Source of the DNA: Gammaproteobacteria bacterium
Lineage (GTDB): Bacteria > Pseudomonadota > Gammaproteobacteria > JAJDOJ01
Length of the DNA stretch: 15,771 nucleotides
Direction: 5' to 3'
Assembly: GCA_027030565.1 (NCBI GenBank)
Contig: JALVEU010000059.1
Location: 1-15,771, forward strand
The notes under the pieces were generated by a model. It saw only the letters and a program-made list of their open reading frames with translations. It was not told where the DNA came from and did no database searches. Of this stretch, positions 7,107-15,700 are shown in pieces (the first letter of the stretch is position 1; each line of letters begins with the position of its first letter). The position numbers were made by a program, and so were the translations under genes.

Positions 7107-7670
7107 TCAGGCCGCCTCGTCCTTCCACTTGATGGAGCAGCCCATACTCGGGATCTGCTCCTGGGGGCCGCGGCCCGTGCGGGCGATCTGTACCATGGCT
7201 TCGAACAGCTCCCGGCGTGCATCCGGCGGTGCGGCCTGCTTGCGGCTGGCATCCAACCGGCCCCGGTACTGCAGCTCGAGCTCGCGGTTGTAACCGAAGA
7301 AATCGGGCGTGCAGACGGCCCCGTAGGCCCGGGCCACTTCCTGGGTCTCGTCGAGCAGGTACGGGAAGGGAAAGCGATGGGTCTCGGCCACCCGCTTCAT
7401 GTTCTCGAACGAGTCCTCCGGATAGTCGGTGGGGTCGTTGGACATGATGGCCACGCTCCCGACACCGTATTCCAGGAGCTCCCGCGTGTCGCGCACGATC
7501 CGGTCGAGCACGGCCTTGACGTAGGGACAATGATTGCAGATGAACATGACCAGCAGCCCGTTCTCGCCCCGGCAGTCCTCCAGGGTCCAGATCCTGCCGT
7601 CCACCCCGGGCAGGGCAAAGTCCACGGCGGGCCTCCCGAAATCGCAGACCGGTGTCTCCAGACTCACCAT
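7107..7670 (-). CDS. Thioredoxin-fold (AhpC/TSA-like redoxin) protein with CNHC motif
   Basis: A 187-residue protein of the redoxin family often annotated only as thioredoxin family protein. The N-terminal part DFALPGVDGRIWTL is the AhpC/TSA-type start. The thiol motif is MFICNHCPYVKAV (Cys45 and Cys48), a CxxC in thioredoxin-like position but CNHC rather than CGPC. Conserved blocks follow: AIMSNDPTDYPEDS, FPYLLDETQEVARAYGA, CTPDFFGY, YRGRLDASR, and the terminal IPSMGCSIKWK. There is no signal peptide or membrane segment, so it is probably cytosolic. The start at 7670 was chosen because GGGGAGG lies about 9 nt upstream and the residues before it are not family-like. It is transcribed divergently from metK and lies 243 bp upstream of tkt without a clear terminator. 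Its substrate and physiological role are not known to me; a thiol-redox or peroxide-related function is inferred. Confidence 0.85.
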   Translation of the reverse strand: MVSLETPVCDFGRPAVDFALPGVDGRIWTLEDCRGENGLLVMFICNHCPYVKAVLDRIVRDTRELLEYGVGSVAIMSNDPTDYPEDSFENMKRVAETHRFPFPYLLDETQEVARAYGAVCTPDFFGYNRELELQYRGRLDASRKQAAPPDARRELFEAMVQIARTGRGPQEQIPSMGCSIKWKDEAA

Positions 7671-7812
7671 CGCTGAATGCCTCCCCTTCCGTATCGTCGT
7701 GACCAACGACCCCGAGTCTAGCCCATCCCCGATGCGAACCGAACCTGCCTGAATGGGGAGGAGATGGGGTATCATCGCCTGTCCATCGAATCACCCGGAC
7801 CCCTGCTGCGTC

Positions 7813-9000
7813 ATGTCCAAAAACTATCTGTTCACCTCCGAATCCGTCTCGGAGGGACATCCGGACAAGATCGCCGATCAAATCTCCGATGCGGTGCTCG
7901 ACGCCATCCTGGCCCAGGACCCGAATCCCGAGCACGCAAGGGTCGCCTGCGAGACCCTCATCAAGACCGGCGCCGTGATCGTGGCCGGCGAGATCACCAC
8001 CGAGGCCTGGGTGGACTTGGACGAGCTGGTGCGCCAGGTGGTTCGCGACATCGGCTACACCAGCTCGGACGTGGGGTTCGACGGCTCCACCTGCGCGGTC
8101 ATGTCACTGATCGGCAAGCAGTCAGGAGACATCGCCCAGGGCGTGGACCGCGGCCGACCCGAGGAGCAGGGCGCCGGAGACCAGGGGCTCATGTTCGGCT
8201 ATGCGAACAATGAGACCGACGTGCTCATGCCCGCGGCCATCACCTATGCCCATCGTCTGGTCCAGCGCCAGGCCGAGATGCGCCGCACGCGTGTCCTCCC
8301 CTGGCTGCGCCCCGACGCCAAGAGCCAGGTGACCCTGCGTTACGAGGACGGGCGCATCGCCGGCGTCGACGCCGTGGTGCTCTCCACTCAGCACGACCCG
8401 GACATCGACTACGGCCATCTGCGCGAGGCCGTGATGGAGAACATCATCCTCCCGGTACTGCCCGAGGACTGGATCCATGGGGACACCAAGTTCCACATCA
8501 ACCCCACCGGGCAGTTCGTCATCGGCGGACCGGTGGGCGACTGCGGGCTGACCGGACGCAAGATCATCGTCGACACCTATGGCGGAGCGGCACGTCACGG
8601 GGGCGGTGCCTTCTCGGGAAAGGACCCCTCCAAGGTGGACCGTTCTGCCGCCTATGCGGCCCGCTACGTGGCCAAGAACGTGGTGGCGGCGGGACTGGCC
8701 GACCGCTGCGAGATCCAGGTCTCCTATGCCATCGGCGTGGCCGAGCCCACCTCCATCTCGGTGGAGACCTTCGGCACCGGGAAGGTCCCGGACGAGCGCA
8801 TCGTGCAGCTCATCCGTGCCCACTTCGACCTGCGGCCCTACGGGCTCATCCAGATGCTGGACCTGATCCGGCCCATTTACCGAAAGACGGCCGCCTACGG
8901 GCACTTCGGGCGCGAGGAGCCGGAGTTCACCTGGGAACGGACGGACCGCGCCGAGGAGCTGCGCGACGCCGCCGGTCTGCGTCAGCTGCGCGAAGTCTGA
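7813..9000 (+). CDS. metK: S-adenosylmethionine synthetase (methionine adenosyltransferase)
   Basis: Makes S-adenosylmethionine from methionine and ATP, releasing phosphate and diphosphate; cytosolic Mg/K-dependent tetramer. The product is 395 residues (usual about 380-400). Visible motifs are TSESVSEGHPDKIADQISDA at residues 8-27 (ATP-site His and metal-site Asp), GAGDQGLMFGYA (methionine/ATP signature), and GGGAFSGKDPSKVDRSAAYA (glycine-rich P-loop-like signature with the catalytic lysines). The ATG at 7813 gives the family start MSKNYLFTSESV. An in-frame ATG at 7753 would add 20 residues without family support. No good Shine-Dalgarno precedes 7813; a GGGGAGGAG lies about 50 nt upstream and does not serve it. 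A TATCAT at 7770-7775 could be a -10 box, but no convincing -35 was found. It is first gene of metK-ahcY-metF-rsmE. Confidence 0.97.
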   Translation: MSKNYLFTSESVSEGHPDKIADQISDAVLDAILAQDPNPEHARVACETLIKTGAVIVAGEITTEAWVDLDELVRQVVRDIGYTSSDVGFDGSTCAVMSLIGKQSGDIAQGVDRGRPEEQGAGDQGLMFGYANNETDVLMPAAITYAHRLVQRQAEMRRTRVLPWLRPDAKSQVTLRYEDGRIAGVDAVVLSTQHDPDIDYGHLREAVMENIILPVLPEDWIHGDTKFHINPTGQFVIGGPVGDCGLTGRKIIVDTYGGAARHGGGAFSGKDPSKVDRSAAYAARYVAKNVVAAGLADRCEIQVSYAIGVAEPTSISVETFGTGKVPDERIVQLIRAHFDLRPYGLIQMLDLIRPIYRKTAAYGHFGREEPEFTWERTDRAEELRDAAGLRQLREV

Positions 9001-9041
9001 TGCCGACGGTAAGGCAGCGCACACATCTTTTTTCTCCCCGC

Positions 9042-9111
9042 GGGCGAGGAGCGCTGCAACGGGCCCGACCCGCCAGGCTCGACACGGGGACGTACACTCC
9101 AACGGCGCTCA
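9042..9111 (+). ncRNA. S-adenosylhomocysteine (SAH) riboswitch
   Basis: The sequence matches the conserved core of the SAH riboswitch class found upstream of ahcY in proteobacteria: CGAGGAGCGCTGCAAC (9045-9060), GCCAGGCTCG (9072-9081) and CAACGGCGCTCA (9100-9111). Pairings can be read directly. CGAG 9045-9048 pairs with CTCG 9078-9081, and CGGG 9060-9063 with CCCG 9069-9072. An optional stem joins GGGG 9086-9089 to CTCC 9097-9100. A long-range pairing joins GAGCGC 9049-9054 to GCGCTC 9105-9110. Known members bind SAH, discriminate against SAM, and switch downstream genes on. It lies in the metK-ahcY gap and ends 32 nt before ahcY, so it should raise SAH hydrolase synthesis when SAH accumulates. 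Placement immediately before ahcY makes the identification strong. Confidence 0.93.
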
Positions 9112-9140
9112 TACTTTTCTATTCCGACGAGGAGTATGAG
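9108..9140 (+). promoter_or_regulatory. Predicted anti-Shine-Dalgarno hairpin of ahcY (riboswitch expression platform)
   Basis: CTCATACT (9108-9115) and AGTATGAG (9133-9140) are perfect 8-nt complements, enclosing a 17-nt loop that holds most of the ahcY Shine-Dalgarno GAGGAG (9129-9134). The stem shares its first three bases with GCGCTC (9105-9110), the 3' strand of the ligand-bound riboswitch pairing, so the two folds exclude each other. Without SAH the hairpin can partly bury the ribosome site; with SAH the 3' strand is captured and the site exposed. The pairings are seen in the sequence; the switching mechanism is inference. No T-run follows, which fits translational rather than transcriptional control. 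Confidence 0.6.
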
Positions 9141-9142
9141 AC

Positions 9143-10561
<1,419 letters not shown>

Positions 10562-10567
10562 ACGGCC

Positions 10568-11434
10568 ATGGCGCGTTGGGGGTTCGACGGCCGCAGCCTG
10601 AGCTTCGAGTTCTTCCCGCCGAAGACGGATACGGGCCGCGAAAAACTGCGGCGCACACACGCGCGCCTGGCGCAACTGCGGCCCGAGTTCTTCAGCGTCA
10701 CCTTCGGCGCGGGGGGCAGCACTCGGGAAGGCACCTACGAGACCGTGCGCGAGATCCAGGCGAGCGGCGACGCCCCCGCCGCGCCGCACATCTCCTGCAT
10801 CGGTGCGAGCCGGGAGAGCATTCGCGAACTGCTCCAAGCCTATCGCGCCATCGGCGTGCGGCGCATCGTTGCCCTGCGCGGTGACCTCCCCTCCGGTATG
10901 GTGGAACGCGGTGAATTCGCCCACGCCGACGAATTGGTGGCCTTCATCCGCGAGGAGACCGGTGACTGGTTCTACATCGAAGTGGCCGCCTACCCCGAGT
11001 TCCACCCGGAGGCCCCCAGCGCCTCCGCCGACCTGCGCAACTTCGCTCGGAAGGTGGCCGCCGGGGCCAACCGCGCCATCACACAGTACTTCTTCAACCC
11101 CGATGCCTACTTCCGCTTCGTGGACTGGTGCCAGGCATTTGGGATCGGGATCGACGTGGTACCGGGCATCATGCCCATCGTCAACTACCGCCAGCTGGCA
11201 CGTTTCTCCGAGGGCTGCGGGGCAGAGATCCCGCGCTGGCTGCGCTGGCGGCTGGAAGAGCTGGTGGACGACGTGGAGGCCCTCCGGGCCTTCGGCACCG
11301 ACGTGGTCTCGGCGATGTGCGAGCGGTTGCTCGCTGGCGGCGCACCCGGCCTGCATTTCTATACGTTGAACATGGCTGCACCCACCCTGGCCATCTGCGA
11401 TCGTCTGGGGATCGACGTGCAGACCCCCGCTTAG
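10568..11434 (+). CDS. metF: 5,10-methylenetetrahydrofolate reductase
   Basis: FAD-dependent reduction of 5,10-methylenetetrahydrofolate to 5-methyltetrahydrofolate, the methyl donor for turning homocysteine into methionine. The product has 288 residues, close to the bacterial MetF size of about 290-300. Visible motifs are LSFEFFPPKTDTG near residue 10 (catalytic Glu), FSVTFGAGGS, PHISCIG, RRIVALRGDLP, ITQYFFNPDAYFRFVDW and PGIMPIVNY, in the order expected for the TIM-barrel fold. The ATG at 10568 is 6 nt past the ahcY stop, with only a weak ribosome site, suggesting translational coupling. It is therefore probably under the same SAH riboswitch transcript. rsmE starts 6 nt after its stop. Its place after ahcY closes the methyl cycle: ahcY yields homocysteine and MetF the methyl group to remethylate it. 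No methionine synthase gene is in the window. Confidence 0.97.
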   Translation: MARWGFDGRSLSFEFFPPKTDTGREKLRRTHARLAQLRPEFFSVTFGAGGSTREGTYETVREIQASGDAPAAPHISCIGASRESIRELLQAYRAIGVRRIVALRGDLPSGMVERGEFAHADELVAFIREETGDWFYIEVAAYPEFHPEAPSASADLRNFARKVAAGANRAITQYFFNPDAYFRFVDWCQAFGIGIDVVPGIMPIVNYRQLARFSEGCGAEIPRWLRWRLEELVDDVEALRAFGTDVVSAMCERLLAGGAPGLHFYTLNMAAPTLAICDRLGIDVQTPA

Positions 11435-11440
11435 GCGGAC

Positions 11441-12271
11441 ATGGGCACGCCCCGGATATACGTGCCCGACCTGGAGGCGACGGAAGGGGCGTTGGTCACC
11501 CTCGACGCGCGTGCCAGCCATCACCTGCGTACCGTGCTGCGCAAGACGCGCGGGGCAGCGGTGCGGCTGTTCAGCGGTGGGGACTGGGAGCAGGACGGAG
11601 TGCTGGTGGAGATCCCGCGGCGGGGACCAGTGCGCGTGCGGGTCGGCGCGAAACACCCGGTCTCTCGCGAATCTCCCCTGCGCACCGTCCTGTTTCAGGC
11701 CGTCTCGCGCGGTGAACGGATGGACTTCACCATCCAGAAGGCCGTGGAGCTGGGGGTGAGCCGGATCGTGCCGCTCTGGAGTGAACGCGGCGCCAGGCGA
11801 CTGCCTCCGGATCGGCTGCAGCGACGCCTGGACCACTGGCGGGGCGTGGCCATCGCGGCATGCGAGCAGTGCGGAAGGACGCGGGTGCCCGAGATCGCCG
11901 AGCCCCGGGAGATCGGGCAGATTACCGTGTCCTCCGGAGCCCGGGCGCTGGCCCTGTTGCTGGACCCGAGCGCGCCCCAGGGCGTCCCCACCGCATCTCC
12001 AGCGCCGCGCGAGCTGTGGCTGGCCGCTGGTCCGGAGGGAGGATTCTCGGCGGCCGAGCGCGACCACCTGCGGGCGGCCGGCTTCGTGGGCGTGCGCCTG
12101 GGACCTCGCACCCTACGCACGGAGACTGCAGCCCTGGCCGCCATGGCGGCCGTACAAATCCTGTGGGGAGACCTGGGTGACGTGGATCTTCAGCAAGTGA
12201 CCCCTTGCCCACGGCCAGCGGCTGGAGAGGTGGATGAGGATCCGCTCAGGCGCGTACCAGCCAGTCGCTGA
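11441..12271 (+). CDS. rsmE: 16S rRNA (uracil-1498-N3)-methyltransferase
   Basis: SPOUT-class methyltransferase that uses SAM to methylate N3 of U1498 in 16S rRNA of the small ribosomal subunit. Visible features are an N-terminal PUA-like segment with HHLRTVLRKTRG near residue 27, FQAVSRGERMDFTIQKAVELG, IVPLWSERGARR, and AACEQCGRTRVPEI. The SAM-binding knot follows with AAGPEGGFSAAE and RLGPRTLRTETAALAA. At 276 residues it is about 25-30 longer than typical. The family normally stops soon after the LWGDLGD near residue 248, so the last ~28 residues are an extra tail. The final 26 bp overlap the 3' end of the convergent CheW-like gene. The ATG lies 6 nt after metF, so it is probably co-transcribed with the methyl-cycle genes. 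A plain explanation for the tail is loss of an earlier stop. Identity is secure. Confidence 0.95.
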   Translation: MGTPRIYVPDLEATEGALVTLDARASHHLRTVLRKTRGAAVRLFSGGDWEQDGVLVEIPRRGPVRVRVGAKHPVSRESPLRTVLFQAVSRGERMDFTIQKAVELGVSRIVPLWSERGARRLPPDRLQRRLDHWRGVAIAACEQCGRTRVPEIAEPREIGQITVSSGARALALLLDPSAPQGVPTASPAPRELWLAAGPEGGFSAAERDHLRAAGFVGVRLGPRTLRTETAALAAMAAVQILWGDLGDVDLQQVTPCPRPAAGEVDEDPLRRVPASR

Positions 12272-12734
12272 GCGCCTGTTCGATGGCCACGAGATCGGGA
12301 ATCATACCGGGCTGTCCACCCACCACCACTGCCCGGCCCACGGACATACCGGCCTGACGGATCTCTTCACCGAGGTCCTCCACCATCTCCCGACGCAACA
12401 GCACCGGGTGGGGGATCCCGTCCACCTCGATCCCGTAGTAGTCCACACCGCGAAATCCGCCCAAGCCATAGAGCACCACCGCACGCGACCGCGAGCGGGC
12501 CTTTGCCGGTTTCCGGCCGAGGAGGCGCTCCAAGGAGATCAGAGGTAGCTGTTCACCGCGCCAGGCGAACATGCCGGTGACCCAGTCGGGCGAGCCGGGA
12601 ACGGGCTCCGCCTCCGGCGCGGCGATCACCTCCCCCACGGCCGCCTGTGCGACCACCAGGTTGAGGCCCTGCAGCGGCAGCAGAAGGGCGGCGACCGGCG
12701 CCTGATCCCCGGGGGTGGCTGCGGATTCCTTCAT
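12246..12734 (-). CDS. CheW-like chemotaxis adaptor, ChpC-like
   Basis: A 162-residue single-domain CheW-like protein. CheW proteins form SH3-like modules that couple chemoreceptors to the CheA kinase at the cytoplasmic face of receptor arrays. The pattern is recognisable: LLLPLQGLNLVVAQAAVGEVI at the start, VTGMFAWRGEQLPLISLERLLG near residue 50 (the usual W-R-G-x-x-L-P-hydrophobic core), a central VDYYGIEVDGIPHPV, and a C-terminal VVVGGQPGMIPDLVAIEQAL. The start at 12734 has GGAGGA about 8 nt upstream, inside the 15-bp gap after the CheA-like gene, so the two are translated from one message. In pseudomonads ChpC occupies a similar position downstream of ChpA in the type IV pilus chemosensory locus, and rsmE is also nearby. 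That supports a Pil/Chp-type role, but the symbol is not certain. It lacks kinase or receiver domains. The 3' end overlaps rsmE by 26 bp. Confidence 0.88.
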   Translation of the reverse strand: MKESAATPGDQAPVAALLLPLQGLNLVVAQAAVGEVIAAPEAEPVPGSPDWVTGMFAWRGEQLPLISLERLLGRKPAKARSRSRAVVLYGLGGFRGVDYYGIEVDGIPHPVLLRREMVEDLGEEIRQAGMSVGRAVVVGGQPGMIPDLVAIEQALSDWLVRA

Positions 12735-12749
12735 GGGGTGAGTCCTCCG

Positions 12750-15700
12750 TCAGCTCCCGGAGCCGCGCGCATTGCGCTGTGCGTGCAGCAACTCACGGAT
12801 ACTGGCGAGCAGTTCGGCATCCTGGTACGGCTTGCCAAGATAACGGTTCACGCCCAGCTCGAGCGCCCGCTCCCGATGCTTCTTGCCCACTCGTGAGGTG
12901 ATCATGATGATCGGCAGATCCTTCAGCTGTGGGTTGTTGCGCACGTGCGAGGCCAGTTCGTACCCATCCATGCGCGGCATCTCGATGTCGAGGAGCATCA
13001 GATCCGGCCGCGTATCCTGCAACTTGCCCAGCGCGTCCATTCCGTCGCGCGCGGTCACCACCTGGAAATTGTTGCGTTCGAGCATGCGTGACGTCACCTT
13101 GCGAATGGTGATCGAGTCGTCGACCACCATGACCAGCGGCGGGCCGCTGCGCTCCACCTCGGGTTTGCGTTCCTCGGGGGCGCTGTAGACCAAGCGAATG
13201 CCCGAACGCGCCCGGACGAGCCCGGCCACGTCGAGGATGAGCACCACGCGCCCGTCGCCCAGAATGGTCGCCCCGGAGACCCCCCGCACCTTGCTGATCT
13301 GCGGACCCACCGGCTTGACCACGATCTCGCGATTGCCCACCACATGCTCCACCTGGAGGGCCGCCCGCAGCTCACCGGCGCGGACCAGGATCACTGGATA
13401 CATGGTCCCGGGACTCTCTAGCGCCGGCTGGCCGATACCTAGCAGGACGCCCAGGTGCTTGAGCTCGTATTCGTGCCCGGCATACTCGTAGACCGGCCGC
13501 GATTCCCGGTAGCGCGCCTCCAGTTCACCGGCGCTCAGGCGCACGATGCCCTCGATGCTCGCCAGCGGAATGGCGTACAGGTCGTCACTGGACTCCACCA
13601 ACAGGGCTTGCGAGATGGCCAGTGTGAACGGCAACCGGATCGTGAACGAGGTGCCGCGCCCACGGATCGAATCGATGCTCAGTGAACCACCGAGCTGCTT
13701 GATCTCGCTGGCCACCACGTCCATCCCCACGCCACGCCCTGCGATGTGGCTGACGTTCTCGGCGGTGCTGAAACCCGACTCGAGAATGAACTGCATGAGC
13801 TCCTCGTCCGGGAGCTGCTCGTCCTCCTTCAGCAGCCCGCAGGCGAGGGCCTTGCGACGCACCGCATCCAGATCGATGCCCATGCCGTCGTCGGCCACCT
13901 GGATCACCACCTCGGAGCCGTCCCGTTCCACCGCTACGGTGATGTGCCCCACAGGGGGCTTGCCCGCAGCGCTGCGCTCCTGGGGCGGCTCGATACCGTG
14001 GGAAATGGCGTTGCGCAGCATGTGTTCGAGCGGTGCGACCATGCGGTCCAGCACCGAGCGGTCCAGCTCCTGGGTCTCACCGCGCACTTTCAGCTCCACA
14101 CGCTTACCGAGCGCTTCGGCCGTCTGCCGCGCGATCCGGCGCAGCCGCGGTGCCAGGCTGGTGAACTGCACCATGCGCGTGCGCATCAACCCCTCTTGGA
14201 GATCGGTGCTCACCCGCGACTGCTGCAAGAGCAGGGTTTCCGACTCGCGTACCCCGTCGACGAGCATGTCCTTGATGGAGATCAGGTCGTTGACACTCTC
14301 GCTGAGGGCGCGGGAAAGCTGTTGGATCGTCGAATAACGGTCCAACTCCAGCGGGTCGAAGTCCTCGAACGCGCCGCGCTCCCGGTCGGCCTCCCAGTGG
14401 GAGAGGATCTGCGCCTCCGTTTCCAGCTCGAGCTGACGCAACTGGTTGCGCAGACGGCCCACGGTATGCTCGAGCTCCTGCAGCCCCTGGCCAAAGGAGG
14501 AGATCTGCTGTTCCAGCCTGGAATGGTAGATGTTCACCTCGCCCGCATAATTGACCAGGCTGTCGAGCAGCTGGGCGCGCACACGCACCAGCTCCTGCTG
14601 CGCGGGTGCCGCCGGCTCGGGCTGAGGGGCGGCCTTTTCGGGGCGCGCTTCGGGAACTGCACTGGGGGCCGGGGTCAAGGCCGGCGCCTCCCCGTGCATT
14701 TCCTGTGCGGCACCCAGCAGATCCGCGGCGGCGTAGACCGGCTCGCCCTTTTCAGCATGCTGAACCATGGCGAGCAGGCGGTCCAGCGAGCGGTTGAGCA
14801 TGTCGAACAGGTCCGGGCCGGCGCTGCGCTGCCCTTCGGCCACCTGGACGATCAACGACTCCAGGGCGTGGCTCAAGCTCCCGATGGTACGCGGATAGCC
14901 GGCCATCCGTGCGCCGCCCTTCAGAGTGTGCAACTGGCGCTGCAGGGCCTCCATGAGCCGCGTGTCCTCGGGGCGCTCCGACCATTCCTCCACCAGGCGT
15001 TCGGCGGAGTCGAGGATGTCCGTGGCCTCTTCCAGGAAGATCTCCACCAGCTCGCGGTCCTGCTCCCCAGGCTGTTCGGCCAGTGCCTCGGCCGCCTCCG
15101 CAGCCGGGGCCGCGGGCTTCGACTCCCCAGCCGGTTCTTCGGTGGTCTCGGGCGCGGAACCGGGCAAGGGGATCGCCGGCTTGCTCGGGCCGGGCTCCAC
15201 GCGGGACGCCTCGATGGCCTCACGGAGACGATCCCGCAACCCACTCACCGAGTCCGCTGGCACGATCCTGTCCGGGAGTTCGGCGATGATGGCCTCGATT
15301 CGACGTGCTGCCTCGTGCAGGGGTTCCACCACGGCAAACGGCACCGTGCGGTGCGACTCGGCACGCTCGCGCAGATATCGTTCCAAGGGACCACAGAGCA
15401 GGGCAATGGCTTCGACCCCGGCCGTGCTGGAGCTGCCATTGAGGGTGTGCACGGCCCGCCGAAGCTCCTCTGTGATGGGGAGGTTCGCCCGGTTGCGCGC
15501 ACTGGCTTCCACCGCCTGGACCAGCCGCCGTGCGTGCTCGCTGGCCTCGCTGGCGAAGATCTCCAGGAGCTCCCGATCCGGCGCCCCTTCGGCCGTTTCA
15601 ACTTCGGCCGTTTCAACTTCGGCCGTTTCAACTTCGGCCGTTTCAACTTCGGCCGTTTCAACTTCGGCCGTTTCAGCCTCGGCCGTTTCAGCCTCGGCCG

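Noticed and set aside
4677..7676. A 999-codon open frame on the plus strand across gap and tkt
   Set aside because: It is antisense to clearly recognised genes, and its composition (many His, Gly, Val, Leu) is that of the complement of G+C-rich coding sequence. No domain is recognisable.
9001..9035. Intrinsic terminator of metK (TGCC...GGCA followed by a T-run)
   Set aside because: The stem is only 4 bp with a long loop and is about 10 nt from the T-run, too weak to call.
15245..15661. Lys/Arg/Pro-rich repeated protein on another minus-strand frame (KRPKL repeats)
   Set aside because: It is an out-of-frame reading of the same 15-bp repeat; the CheA frame runs through the array and continues into recognised domains.
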